Shown here: in pieces, positions 9,369 to 17,996 of the stretch
Layout of the letters: the number at the start of each line of letters is the position of its first letter
Numbering within the stretch: position 1 is the first letter of the stretch
Source of the DNA: Mycobacterium sp. IS-1742
Lineage (GTDB): Bacteria > Actinomycetota > Actinomycetes > Mycobacteriales > Mycobacteriaceae
Length of the DNA: 64,000 nucleotides
Direction of reading: 5' to 3'
Assembly (NCBI RefSeq): GCF_001500125.1
Contig: NZ_LQIV01000011.1
Span: 1 to 64,000, forward strand
Translations under genes and position numbers: made by a program
Notes under the pieces: model-generated
The model's database searches: none
What the model was told of the DNA's origin: nothing
Seen by the model: the letters and a program-made list of their open reading frames with translations, nothing else

Positions 9369-10349
9369 ATGAATCGGGCGCGTACCCCCGCGGCCGCACT
9401 GTTTCGCCGGGTCTTTCTGATCAACGGCCTCATCTTCACGCTCGGCACCCTGGTCCTGGCCGTGTCGCCTGCCACGGTGTCGTCGCGCATCCGGCTCACT
9501 GAGATCCCGGTTCTGGTCGTCGGGTTGGCGATCATGTTGAGTGCCAACGCCTTGCTGCTGCGGTCCAGCCTCGCCCCGCTCGACCGGCTGGCCGCGTCCA
9601 TGCGGCGGGTCGACCCACCGCGGCGCAGCGACCGCGTCGACGATCGGAACAGCGGCGATCTGCACCACCTGATCGAGTCCTTCAACGCGATGCTCGACCG
9701 GCTGGAGACCGAACGCACCACGGCCAGCGCATCGGCGCTCGCCGCGCAGGAGAACGAACGGCAGCGCATCGCGCGGGAGCTGCACGACGAGATCGGGCAG
9801 ACGTTGACCGTCGCCCTGCTCACGCTCAAGCGCGCGGTGGATCGTGCGCCCGCCGAGATCCGCGGCGAGCTCGAGGAGACCCAGGAGACGGTGCGGGCGA
9901 GCCTCGACGAGGTGCGCGGCATCGCGCGCCGGTTGCGTCCCGACGCACTCGAAGACCTCGGTCTGCAGAGCGCGCTCAACGCGCTGTGCAGCGAATTCGC
10001 CCAGGCCACCGGGTTGCCGGTGGTCAGACACATCGCGCTGCCCGCCGCACGGCTGGCGCCCGATGTGGAGCTGGTCTGCTACCGCATCGCCCAGGAGTCG
10101 CTCACCAACATCGCCCGTCATGCCGAGGCCCGCAAGGCCTGGGTCGACCTGCACGTCGTCGCCGGACAGGTGACGCTGCGCATCGCCGACGACGGCAGGG
10201 GCGGCGTGGGTGAGGCGGGGGAGGGCGCGGGGATCAGCGGGATGCGGGAGCGGGCGCTGCTGATCGATGCGGCGCTGACGATCAGCTCGCCGCCGGGCGA
10301 CGGCACCGAGGTGCGGTTGGCCATCCCATACCGCGGCGGCGACGGTTGA
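9369..10349 (+). CDS. NarL-family sensor histidine kinase
   Basis: A 326-residue membrane kinase. Two membrane helices (about 14-32 and 44-65) with very little between them are followed by a HAMP-like region (about 66-118), a HisKA_3 domain with phospho-acceptor H139 in ELHDEIGQ, and an HATPase domain with the N box ESLTNIARHA (about 243-252) and DDGRGG. The near-absence of an extracellular loop suggests it senses the membrane or an intracellular cue. The start is ATG 9369. Its stop overlaps the ATG of the response regulator (TGATG), so the two form one operon. Confidence 0.9.
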   Translation: MNRARTPAAALFRRVFLINGLIFTLGTLVLAVSPATVSSRIRLTEIPVLVVGLAIMLSANALLLRSSLAPLDRLAASMRRVDPPRRSDRVDDRNSGDLHHLIESFNAMLDRLETERTTASASALAAQENERQRIARELHDEIGQTLTVALLTLKRAVDRAPAEIRGELEETQETVRASLDEVRGIARRLRPDALEDLGLQSALNALCSEFAQATGLPVVRHIALPAARLAPDVELVCYRIAQESLTNIARHAEARKAWVDLHVVAGQVTLRIADDGRGGVGEAGEGAGISGMRERALLIDAALTISSPPGDGTEVRLAIPYRGGDG

Positions 10350-11005
10350 TGCCTGCGGTGCCGGCCCGGATCCTGCTCGCCGACGACCACGCGCTGGTGC
10401 GCAGCGGGCTGCGGCGGATCATCGACGCCGAACCCGATCTGCAGGTGGTCGCCGAGGCGGCCGACGGGCACGAGGCGCTCGAAGCGGTGGACGCAACCCC
10501 GACCGATCTGGCGATCCTCGATATCGCGATGCCGCGGATGACGGGTCTGCAGGCCGCCCGCGAGATCAGCCGCATGCATCCGCACGTGCGGATCCTCATC
10601 CTGTCGATGCACGACAACGAGCAGTACTTCTTCGAAGCGCTCAAGGCAGGCGCGTCGGGCTACGTGCTCAAGTCGGTCGCCGATCGCGACCTGCTCGCGG
10701 CGTGCCGGGCCACGCTTCGTGGCGAACCGTTCCTGTATGCCGGCGCGGTGACCGCGCTCATCCGTGACTATCTGCACCGGGCCCGCAGCGGCGACGAACT
10801 GCCGGACACCATCCTCACCCCGCGGGAGGAGGAGGTGCTCAAGCTGATCGCCGAGGGTTACTCGACGCGCGAGATCGCGGCAACGCTGAGCATCAGCGTC
10901 AAAACCGTCGACCGGCACCGCGCGAACATCCTCGCCAAGCTGGGCCTGCGGGATCGGTTGGCGCTCACCCGATACGCCATCCGGGCGGGATTGATCGAGC
11001 CGTGA
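10349..11005 (+). CDS. NarL/LuxR-type response regulator
   Basis: A 218-residue response regulator. The receiver domain (about 7-123) has the acidic pair DD at 12-13, phospho-acceptor D58 in LDIAMP, and the Thr/Lys region ending GYVLK. A GerE/LuxR helix-turn-helix follows (about 152-210; LTPREEEVLKLIAEGYSTREIA). It is the cognate partner of the adjacent kinase. Its 3' end overlaps the convergent DUF1707 gene by 41 bp. Targets are unknown. Confidence 0.92.
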   Translation: MPAVPARILLADDHALVRSGLRRIIDAEPDLQVVAEAADGHEALEAVDATPTDLAILDIAMPRMTGLQAAREISRMHPHVRILILSMHDNEQYFFEALKAGASGYVLKSVADRDLLAACRATLRGEPFLYAGAVTALIRDYLHRARSGDELPDTILTPREEEVLKLIAEGYSTREIAATLSISVKTVDRHRANILAKLGLRDRLALTRYAIRAGLIEP

Positions 11006-11432
11006 CCCGTCCGCAGACGGAGCCGCCGACGTAGCGCATCGGCAGCGCGTGGCCGAGGACCCCGATGCCCGCGCCGAGGATCGGCCAGATCGGCCAGAAG
11101 TACCAGGACCCGGCGGTGAGCCCGACGGCCAGCCACACCATGAGGACGATGACGACCATCGCCAGGTAGCCCGCGAGATGCCGGCGCACGCCGCGACGGG
11201 CGGCGCGGCGGCGTTCGGCCTGCCGCGCGGGATCGTTGCGGCGCAGCGAGGCGACCGGCAGGTCGGCGGTGAGGCTGTGCAGTTCGGTGCCGGTCTGCGC
11301 GGCGAACGCGCGCTGCAGGCGTTGGTCGTAGTCGGCCACGTCGAGGTAGCCCTGCGTCAGCGCCAGGCCGAGCAGGGTGGCCGTGCGGGTGCGGTCGTCG
11401 TCGCCGATGCGTACCGCGGTGGGGACGGTCAT
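10965..11432 (-). CDS. DUF1707 domain membrane protein
   Basis: A 155-residue protein with an N-terminal DUF1707 (SHOCT-like) domain at about 6-60 (MRIGDADRE-type start, LGLALTQGYLDVADYDQRLQRAFAA), a basic linker, and two membrane helices (about 86-108 and 110-130). The C-terminal ~25 residues are encoded antisense to the response regulator and look unconserved. DUF1707 proteins are common in mycobacteria and have no established biochemical function. The 96-bp upstream region holds three CACTGTC motifs. Confidence 0.8.
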   Translation of the reverse strand: MTVPTAVRIGDDDRTRTATLLGLALTQGYLDVADYDQRLQRAFAAQTGTELHSLTADLPVASLRRNDPARQAERRRAARRGVRRHLAGYLAMVVIVLMVWLAVGLTAGSWYFWPIWPILGAGIGVLGHALPMRYVGGSVCGRVTARSIPPGWRIG

Positions 11433-11452
11433 GGTGGCTCCCGTGACATCTA

Positions 11453-11504
11453 GACAGTGACTAGTTCGATGTGGTCCACTGTCCCACTCGAACTTGGCAC
11501 TGTC
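11453..11504. promoter_or_regulatory. three CACTGTC motifs in the promoter of the DUF1707 gene
   Basis: The 7-mer CACTGTC appears inverted at 11453-11459 (GACAGTG) and direct at 11477-11483 and 11498-11504, with centres about 24 and 21 bp apart. On the minus strand the last copy lies in TTGACAGTG, a consensus-like -35 (TTGACA). The cluster sits 21-72 nt upstream of the DUF1707 ATG. It looks like a repeated operator, but the regulator is unknown. Confidence 0.45.
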
Positions 11505-11528
11505 AAGATTGCGGTCTCGTCGAAGGAG

Positions 11529-13766
11529 TCAGCGGCCTTCGGAGAAGGCGCGCAGCGTGTCGACCTGGACCGGGTCGAGCGACGGGCGAACGGTCTGCCG
11601 CGCGGCCTCGACGTCGGCGGCGGTGACGTCGGCGGCGTCGATCGACCGTCGCATCGCCGTCAGCGCCGCCTCGCGCAGCAGTGCGACGCAGTCCGCGGCG
11701 CTGTAGCCGTCGAGGCCCTCGGCCAGCGTGTCGAGGTCGACGTCGTCGGCCAGCGGGACGGATTTGCCCGCGGTGCGCAGGATCTCGCGTCGCGCCTCGG
11801 CGTCGGGCGGCTCGACGAACACCAGCCGCTCCAGCCTGCCCGGGCGCAGCAGCGCGGGGTCGATCAGGTCGGGCCGGTTCGTGGCGCCCAGCACGACGAC
11901 GTTGCGCATCGGTTCGATGCCGTCGAGTTCGGTCAGCAGCGACGCGACGACGCGGTCGGTCACCCCGGAGTCGAAGCTCTGCCCGCGCCGCGGCGCGAGC
12001 GCGTCGATCTCGTCGAGGAACACCAGCGACGGCGCCGAGTCGCGGGCCCTGCGGAACAGTTCGCGCACCGCCTTCTCCGAGGCGCCCACCCATTTGTCCA
12101 TGAGCTCGGCGCCCTTGACCGCGTGCACCGACAGCCGCCCGGAACTCGCGAGCGCGCGCACCACGAACGTCTTCCCGCAACCCGGCGGCCCGTACAGCAG
12201 CACCCCGCGCGGCGGTTCGATGCCGAGGCGTTCGAAGGTGTCCGGATGCTGCAGCGGCCACAGCACCGCCTCGGTCAGCGCCTGCTTGGTCTCGGCCATG
12301 TCGCCGACGTCCGCCAGCGTCACCGAACCGACCGACACCTCTTCGGTCGCCGACCGTGACAGCGGCCGGATCACCGTGAGCGCCCCGGTGAGGTCGTCCT
12401 GGGTGAGCTGCGGCGGCGCCCCGTCGGCACTGGCGCGCGCCGCCGCCCGCAGCGCCGCCTCGCGAACCAGCGCACACAGGTCTGCGATCACGAAACCTGG
12501 TGTGCGCCCGGCGATCTCGTCGATTTTCAGGTCCTGGGCGGGGACGCCGCGCAGCAGCACCTCCAGCAGTGCCCTGCGGGTGGCGGCGTCGGGCAGGCTC
12601 AACCCGAGCTCACGGTCGCAGAGGTCGGGTTCGCGCAGGCGGGCGTCGACGGCGTCCGGCCTGGCCGACGTCGCCACGAACGCGACGCCGGGCGTCGCGA
12701 CGGCCGTGCGCAGTTCGTTGAGGATCAGCGTGCCCACCGGTTCCGGCGTCGCGGGCAGCAGCGCGTCGATGTCGGTGATCAGCAGCACGCCACCGCCGTC
12801 GCGCACCGTCGACACCGCCGACGACACCCGGTTGAGCCGGTCCTCGGCGTGCAGGGCGCCGACCTCGGGCCCGTCCAGTTCGACGAGTCGCCGTGGCGCG
12901 CACACGGTCCGCACCATCGTGGCCTTGCCCACCCCGGCGGGCCCGGACACCAGGACGCCGAGATGCGCGGTGGCGCCCAGGGTCTCGAGTAACGACGGCT
13001 CGTCGAGGGAGAGTTTCAGCCATTCCGTCAGCCGGCCGGCCTGCGCGTGGCTGCCCTTGAGGTCGTCGAAGGACACCGCCGGTCTCTCGGTCGACGGCGC
13101 GGTGACGGTGGCTTCTCCGACCGCGGCGCCGACGCTGGCGCCGACGGCCGGGCGGGCGAGCTCGGCCCCGGGTGCGGGTCCGTCCCCCCAGCCGACCGCC
13201 GAGTTCGGTTGGACGCTCACCGTGCCTCGGGGGTCGACGCCGGTGACCGTCAGAAGTTCCGAGGTCCAGGTGATGCCCACCGACGACGCGAGTGCGCTGG
13301 TCGCCGCCGACGTGGAGGTGCCGGGTCCCAGGTCGCGCGGCAGCAGGGAGACGGTGTCGCCCACCGTCATCACCTTGCCCAGCAGCGCCTGGCGCAGCGT
13401 GGCCGGCGAGATCGAGTTGGTGGCGAGCCGCGACCCCGACACCGTCACCGAGCGCGCCCCGTAGACCGTCACCGGCGCCACGAGGACGCTGCTGTTCTCG
13501 CGCAGCCCCGCATTGGACAGCGTCACGTCGTCGAGCAGGGCCGTCCCCGCGGGGGTGCCCGTCGGGGCGACACCGACCACCGCGGCCGTGGTCCGTGCGC
13601 CGATGAGCGACACCGCATCCCATTCGCGCACACCGAGCGCGGCGATCGCCTCGGGATGCAGGCGCACCACCCCGCGCCGGGAGTCGAGGGCCGAGGTGTT
13701 CAACCGCGCTGTGAGCCGCAGGTGGCTCGGATTCGGTTGGTCCTCGGACAGTTCGGACTCCGTCAT
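11529..13766 (-). CDS. Cdc48/VCP-like double AAA+ ATPase (Rv0435c-type)
   Basis: A 745-residue protein: an N-terminal Cdc48-N-like substrate domain (about 1-185), a low-complexity Ala/Gly/Pro linker (190-228), AAA domain D1 (about 230-465) and AAA domain D2 (about 480-735). D2 is intact: Walker A GPPGCGKT (526-533), Walker B VFLDEID (582-588), LRPGRLERLV sensor region. D1 is degenerate: Walker A GPAGVGKA (275-282) lacks the Ser/Thr after Lys, and the Walker B site reads LLITDID instead of hhhhDE. Activity is therefore expected from D2 only. It is the last gene of a psd-pssA-ATPase unit, 1 bp after pssA. Confidence 0.9.
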   Translation of the reverse strand: MTESELSEDQPNPSHLRLTARLNTSALDSRRGVVRLHPEAIAALGVREWDAVSLIGARTTAAVVGVAPTGTPAGTALLDDVTLSNAGLRENSSVLVAPVTVYGARSVTVSGSRLATNSISPATLRQALLGKVMTVGDTVSLLPRDLGPGTSTSAATSALASSVGITWTSELLTVTGVDPRGTVSVQPNSAVGWGDGPAPGAELARPAVGASVGAAVGEATVTAPSTERPAVSFDDLKGSHAQAGRLTEWLKLSLDEPSLLETLGATAHLGVLVSGPAGVGKATMVRTVCAPRRLVELDGPEVGALHAEDRLNRVSSAVSTVRDGGGVLLITDIDALLPATPEPVGTLILNELRTAVATPGVAFVATSARPDAVDARLREPDLCDRELGLSLPDAATRRALLEVLLRGVPAQDLKIDEIAGRTPGFVIADLCALVREAALRAAARASADGAPPQLTQDDLTGALTVIRPLSRSATEEVSVGSVTLADVGDMAETKQALTEAVLWPLQHPDTFERLGIEPPRGVLLYGPPGCGKTFVVRALASSGRLSVHAVKGAELMDKWVGASEKAVRELFRRARDSAPSLVFLDEIDALAPRRGQSFDSGVTDRVVASLLTELDGIEPMRNVVVLGATNRPDLIDPALLRPGRLERLVFVEPPDAEARREILRTAGKSVPLADDVDLDTLAEGLDGYSAADCVALLREAALTAMRRSIDAADVTAADVEAARQTVRPSLDPVQVDTLRAFSEGR

Positions 13767-13767
13767 G

Positions 13768-14619
13768 TCACCTGCCGGGTTTACGCAGGCCCAGCCGGGC
13801 CATGGACCGACGGTTCGGCTGGGCGCGGCGGCTCGCGCGACGCGCCGCCCGTCGTTGCCGCGGTTCGACGTCCCATGCCTCGGGTCTTGCGGCCACCCAT
13901 CGTTGGCTGCGGATGGTGAACGGGATGATGCACAGGTAGCCGACGATCACCAGCAGTACCAGGATGTAGGGGAAGAGCAGCAGCCCCGCGGCGGCCAGCG
14001 CGACGACGATCAACAGCAAGGGCGCCGCGTTCGGCGGTACCGAGATGGACTTGGCCGCGATCGTCGGCACCCGGCTGATCAGCAGCGCCGAGTTGGCCAC
14101 GAGCCACAGGCAGACGAACCACTGTGACGTCCACCAACCCTGGCCGAACTGCAGCATGGCCGCCAGAGGGCCGATGACGCCGACGGCGCCGCACGGCGCA
14201 GGCATACCGGTGAAGAACTCGCGGGTGTAGGCGGGCTTGTCCGGCTCGTCGAGCAGCGCGTTGAACCGAGCCAACCGCAGCACTATGCACACCGCGTACA
14301 GCAGTACGAACATCCAGCCCACCGGTGAGTCCGCGAGCAGCGTTACGTACACCACCAGCGCGGGCGCCACCCCGAAGTTCACCGCGTCGGCCAGCGAGTC
14401 GATTTCGGCGCCCATCCGGGACTGGGCGTCGAGGGCGCGGGCGATGCCACCGTCGATCCCGTCGAGGACCGCCGCCGCGCCGATCAGCGCCAGCGCGATA
14501 TGCGGGCGGTCGTCGAGCGCGAACTTGATCGAGGTCAGCCCGGCGCAGATGGCGAGCACCGTGGTCGCGCTGGGCAGGATCCGCAAACCCCTCGGGCGCC
14601 GGCTCACACCTTTGCTCAC
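13768..14619 (-). CDS. pssA: CDP-diacylglycerol-serine O-phosphatidyltransferase
   Basis: A 283-residue membrane enzyme making phosphatidylserine from CDP-diacylglycerol and serine. The CDP-alcohol phosphotransferase signature is complete: D53, D56-G57, A60-R61, G70, D74 and D78. Six or so hydrophobic helices follow. It starts with GTG at 14619, overlapping the psd stop as GTGA. Synteny with psd supports the assignment, since phosphatidylserine is the substrate of the neighbouring decarboxylase. The C-terminal ~40 residues are Arg-rich. Confidence 0.93.
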   Translation of the reverse strand: MSKGVSRRPRGLRILPSATTVLAICAGLTSIKFALDDRPHIALALIGAAAVLDGIDGGIARALDAQSRMGAEIDSLADAVNFGVAPALVVYVTLLADSPVGWMFVLLYAVCIVLRLARFNALLDEPDKPAYTREFFTGMPAPCGAVGVIGPLAAMLQFGQGWWTSQWFVCLWLVANSALLISRVPTIAAKSISVPPNAAPLLLIVVALAAAGLLLFPYILVLLVIVGYLCIIPFTIRSQRWVAARPEAWDVEPRQRRAARRASRRAQPNRRSMARLGLRKPGR

Positions 14620-15323
14620 GGCAGCTCCGCCAGGATCGTCTCGCCGCCGACCGCGCGCTGGCCGGGCAGCACCTTGATCTCGGTGCCCTCGGGCAGGTAG
14701 GTGTCCAGCCGCGAGCCGTAGCGGATCAGCCCGTACGTGTCGCCGATGGTCACCTTGTCGCCCGGGGTGAGGTCGCAGACGATGCGGCGGGCGACCAGGC
14801 CCGCGATCTGCACGGCGATCACCTGGGCGCCGGTGTCGGTGCGGATCACCACGCTGTTGCGTTCGTTGTCCTCGCTGGCGGCCGCCAACTCGGCGGAGCC
14901 GAACAGGCCGGGCCGGTGTTCGACGGCGACCACCTCACCGCTGATCGGGATGCGCTGCACGTGGGCGTCGAAGATCGACAGGAAGATGCTCACCCGCGGC
15001 ACCGGCCGGGCAGGCAGGTTGAGCTCGGCGGGCGGTTCGGCCTCCTCGACCAGGCAGATCAGCCCGTCGGCGGGGGCCACCACGACACCGGGGCGCGTCG
15101 GTGGCACGCGCGGCGGATGCCGGAAGAAGGCGGCGTTCGCGCCGGCGGCGACCAGTCCCGCGCCCCGCACCCACCTGTTGCGGCGGCCTGCGGCGGCCAC
15201 CGCGAGGCCGGCGCCGATGAACGGCAGGCCGGCCGGGTGGACCGGCGGAACGGTGGTCTTCACCAGCGCCATGAACCGCTCTGGGCCGGATCTCAGGTCA
15301 TCGGTGCGGGGGCGTCTGGCCAT
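14616..15323 (-). CDS. psd: phosphatidylserine decarboxylase proenzyme
   Basis: A 235-residue pyruvoyl-dependent enzyme converting phosphatidylserine to phosphatidylethanolamine. Conserved motifs are FFRHPPR (about 66-72), PADG (84-87), [11 protein letters not shown] (116-126) and the self-cleavage site YGSRLD, where Gly203-Ser204 is cut to create the pyruvoyl group. One N-terminal membrane anchor (about 30-63) is seen. The start ATG 15323 is preceded 7 nt upstream by TAGAAT, which predicts a leaderless mRNA. It overlaps pssA by 4 bp. Confidence 0.93.
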   Translation of the reverse strand: MARRPRTDDLRSGPERFMALVKTTVPPVHPAGLPFIGAGLAVAAAGRRNRWVRGAGLVAAGANAAFFRHPPRVPPTRPGVVVAPADGLICLVEEAEPPAELNLPARPVPRVSIFLSIFDAHVQRIPISGEVVAVEHRPGLFGSAELAAASEDNERNSVVIRTDTGAQVIAVQIAGLVARRIVCDLTPGDKVTIGDTYGLIRYGSRLDTYLPEGTEIKVLPGQRAVGGETILAELP

Positions 15324-15330
15324 CGGCTGG

Positions 15331-15336
15331 ATTCTA
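15331..15336 (-). promoter_or_regulatory. candidate leaderless -10 of psd
   Basis: On the minus strand this reads TAGAAT with 7 nt between its last base and the psd ATG, so transcription would begin at or next to the A of the start codon. The element lies in the 35-bp gap after moeA. No ribosome binding site is present before psd, which agrees with leaderless translation. It would uncouple psd-pssA-ATPase from moeA. Confidence 0.55.
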
Positions 15337-15358
15337 CGTGCGTGAGGTGTCGGCCTGG

Positions 15359-16555
15359 CTAGCTCAGGTCCCACAGGTTCACCCGCGATCCGGCGGGCAG
15401 CTCGCCGACGTCCTCTCCGATCTCGAGCAGACAGTTGGCCGACGCCAGCCAGCGCAGGTGGTGCGATGCGGGCGGCCCGTAGCTCATCACCTCGCCGGTG
15501 TACTGGTCGAACACGCCGCGGCGGAACTGGCGCTTACCGCGCGGCGACGTCAGATCCTCGGTCAGCACCGCGCTGCGGCGCGGACGTTCGGGCTGCGGTG
15601 CGCCCATCGCCGCGCGCAGCGGCGCCCGCAGGAACACCTCGAACGAGACCAGCGCGCTGACCGGATTGCCGGGCAGCGTGATGACGGGCGTCCCGCCGAC
15701 GCGGCCCGCGCCCTGGGGCATACCGGGTTGCATGGCGACCTTGGCGAACTCGACCTCATCGGCTCCCAGGGTGTCCTTGACGACCTCGTAGGCGCCCGCG
15801 CTGACGCCGCCGGTGGTGATGATGAGATCGGCCTGCCCGGCGTACCGGTCCAGGGTGGCCCGAAACGCGTCGACGTCGTCGCCGGTCATGGTGGAGGCGA
15901 TCACCTCCCCGCCCGCCTCCCGGACGGCCGCGGCGAGCATGACGGCGTTGGATTCGTAGATCTGCCCCGGCAGCAGCGGCGTCCCGGGCGCGACCAGTTC
16001 GGTCCCCGTCGACATGACCAGTACCCGCTGCGGCGGGATGACCGACAGTTCGCCGAGGCCGAGCGCCGCCGCGAGACCCAGGGCCGCCGGGGTGAGCGCG
16101 ACCCCGGCCCGCAGCACCGTGGTGCCCGCGGTGACGTCCTCACCGGCGGTGCGGACGTGTTGGCCGGGCCGGACGGCGGACCGGATCTCGACGGTGTCGG
16201 TGGCGCCGTTCGTCGTCTCGACCGGGACCACCGCGGTCGCTCCGCGCGGCAGTGGCGCGCCCGTCATGATGCGGTGCGCGCTACCGGGCTGCAGCACCAG
16301 AGCATCGGTGCGCCCGGCGGGGATGTCCTCGGCGACCGGCAGGCGCGCCGGCCGGTCCTCGGTCGCGTCCGCGACGTCCTCGGCGATGACGGCGTATCCG
16401 TCCATGGCGGAGTTGTCGAACCCGGGCAGCGACAGCGGCGCGACGATGTCCTCGGCCAGCGTGAGGCCCAGCGTGGCGGCGATCGGCAGCCGGACCGGAG
16501 CGCGCCTCTCGATCAGCCCCGCGACGACCCGCTGGTGCTCTTCGACGGTCCGCAT
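15359..16555 (-). CDS. moeA2: molybdopterin molybdotransferase MoeA (MoeA2-type)
   Basis: A 398-residue enzyme of the molybdenum cofactor pathway that inserts molybdate into adenylated molybdopterin. Family motifs are present in order: [12 protein letters not shown] (45-56), PVAEDIPAG (73-81), [10 protein letters not shown] (94-103), MSTGTEL (181-187), [11 protein letters not shown] (247-257) and LPGNPVS (294-300). It starts with ATG 16555, two bases after the SDR stop. Mycobacteria carry more than one moeA; the moeA2 label rests on gene order beside psd and groEL2. Confidence 0.92.
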   Translation of the reverse strand: MRTVEEHQRVVAGLIERRAPVRLPIAATLGLTLAEDIVAPLSLPGFDNSAMDGYAVIAEDVADATEDRPARLPVAEDIPAGRTDALVLQPGSAHRIMTGAPLPRGATAVVPVETTNGATDTVEIRSAVRPGQHVRTAGEDVTAGTTVLRAGVALTPAALGLAAALGLGELSVIPPQRVLVMSTGTELVAPGTPLLPGQIYESNAVMLAAAVREAGGEVIASTMTGDDVDAFRATLDRYAGQADLIITTGGVSAGAYEVVKDTLGADEVEFAKVAMQPGMPQGAGRVGGTPVITLPGNPVSALVSFEVFLRAPLRAAMGAPQPERPRRSAVLTEDLTSPRGKRQFRRGVFDQYTGEVMSYGPPASHHLRWLASANCLLEIGEDVGELPAGSRVNLWDLS

Positions 16556-16557
16556 GG

Positions 16558-17469
16558 TCAGACGGGAAAGGTGACGCCGGTGAGTTCCTCGGACACGCTC
16601 CACAGCCGGCGCTGTGCGACTTCGTCGTACGAGCGGGCGTTGGACTGCACGAGTTTCGGATAGCCGCGCTGTTCGCCGATGCCGTCGGGACCGAAATACT
16701 GTCCGCCGCGCACGTCGGGGTCGGTCGCCGCGCGCAGCGTCGGCAACGCACCCATCTCGGCGCTCTGCGCCAGCAGACCCCAGACCAGTTGGACGGGTTT
16801 GCGCACCACGGGCCAGAGGTTCCGCGTCAGCTCGGTGTCGGATCCACCGGGATGCGCGGCGACGGCGATGGTCGGGGCGCCCTTGGCCGACAGCCGGCGG
16901 TTGAGTTCGTAGGTGAACAGCAGGTTGGCGAGCTTGCTCTGCCCGTAGGCGGTGATGCGGTTGTAGCTGCGTTCGGACTGCAGATCGTCGAAGTCCACGC
17001 GGCCGAAGCGGTGCGCGCCGCTGCTGACGGTCACGACACGCGAGCCCTCGACGGGGAGCAGGTTGTCGAGCAGCTGGCCGGTGAGGGCGAAGTGCCCGAG
17101 GTGGTTGGTGCCGAGCTGAAGCTCGAAACCGTCCTTGGTGGTGCCCTTCTCGGTCATCATCACGCCCGCGTTGTTGATCAGCAGGTCGATCCGCGAGTAG
17201 TCGGCGCGCAACTGGTCCGACGCCGCGCGGATGCTGTCCAGTGACGTGAGATCGAGTTCGCGCACCGTCACGTCGGCGTGCGGAAGCCCCGCGCGGATGC
17301 GCTCGGCCGCGGCGCGGCCCTTCTCGGTGTTGCGCACGGCCAGCACCACATGCGCGCCCCTCCCGGCCAGCACCGCCGCCGCCTCGTAACCGATGCCCGT
17401 GTTGGCGCCGGTGATGACGGCGACGCGGCCTTCCTGGTCGGGCACGTCTGACGCGGTCCATTGGGTCAT
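16558..17469 (-). CDS. short-chain dehydrogenase/reductase (Rv0439c-type)
   Basis: A 303-residue SDR of the retinol dehydrogenase/WW-oxidoreductase-like class. It has the nucleotide motif TGANTGIG (20-27), NNAGVM, the catalytic Ser in VTVSSGAH, and YGQSK. The conserved C-terminal block WSVSEELTGVTFPV is also found in the paralog at 27963-28874. The substrate is unknown. It probably shares a transcript with moeA2, which begins two bases downstream. Confidence 0.9.
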   Translation of the reverse strand: MTQWTASDVPDQEGRVAVITGANTGIGYEAAAVLAGRGAHVVLAVRNTEKGRAAAERIRAGLPHADVTVRELDLTSLDSIRAASDQLRADYSRIDLLINNAGVMMTEKGTTKDGFELQLGTNHLGHFALTGQLLDNLLPVEGSRVVTVSSGAHRFGRVDFDDLQSERSYNRITAYGQSKLANLLFTYELNRRLSAKGAPTIAVAAHPGGSDTELTRNLWPVVRKPVQLVWGLLAQSAEMGALPTLRAATDPDVRGGQYFGPDGIGEQRGYPKLVQSNARSYDEVAQRRLWSVSEELTGVTFPV

Positions 17470-17504
17470 GCCGAAACCCTACCCAGATGCGCCATGCTCG
17501 ACCC

Positions 17505-17996
17505 ATGGACGAAGTCGTTCTCGCCGATCCGGAGAACCGGCCGAGCGCCAAGGCGCCGCTGCTGTGGGCGACGTCGGCGGCGCTGCCGTGGCTGGTGCTG
17601 GTGGTGGCGCAGGTGGCCTGGTGGGCGACGGACCCGGCGACGGGGTGGCTGCACGCCCTCGCGGCGATGGGCACGGTCCTCGGCATCGTCGTGTTCGTCG
17701 GCGTCGTGCCGGTGTGGCGGTATCGGGTGCACCGCTGGGCGGTCGACACGCGGGCGGTCTACACGCGGACCGGTTGGCTCGTGCAGGAGCGCCGGATCGC
17801 GCCGATCTCGCGCGTGCAGACCGTCGACACCCAGCGCGGTCCGCTGGACCGGTTGTTCGGGTTGGCCAGCGTGACGGTGACGACGGCGTCGACGGCCGGG
17901 GCGGTGCGCATCGTCGCGCTCGACGCACCGGTGGCTGAACGGATCGTCGCGCAGTTGACCGACATCGCGGCGCTCGGCGAGCAGGACGCGACGTGA
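17505..17996 (+). CDS. bacterial PH-domain membrane protein (YdbS-like)
   Basis: A 163-residue protein with two N-terminal membrane helices (about 18-40 and 48-70) and a bPH2 domain (about 75-160) including YRVHRWAVDTRAVYTRTGWL and the RIAPISRVQTVD motif. This pairs with the downstream YdbT-like gene, as in Bacillus ydbS-ydbT. I chose ATG 17505; an in-frame ATG at 17487 is the alternative. It overlaps the next gene by 4 bp (GTGA). Confidence 0.82.
   Translation: MDEVVLADPENRPSAKAPLLWATSAALPWLVLVVAQVAWWATDPATGWLHALAAMGTVLGIVVFVGVVPVWRYRVHRWAVDTRAVYTRTGWLVQERRIAPISRVQTVDTQRGPLDRLFGLASVTVTTASTAGAVRIVALDAPVAERIVAQLTDIAALGEQDAT

Noticed and set aside
15359..17749. An apparent 796-codon fusion that would join extra sequence to MoeA.
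   Set aside because: The upstream ~400 codons are an out-of-frame reading of the SDR gene; MoeA is complete from ATG 16555.
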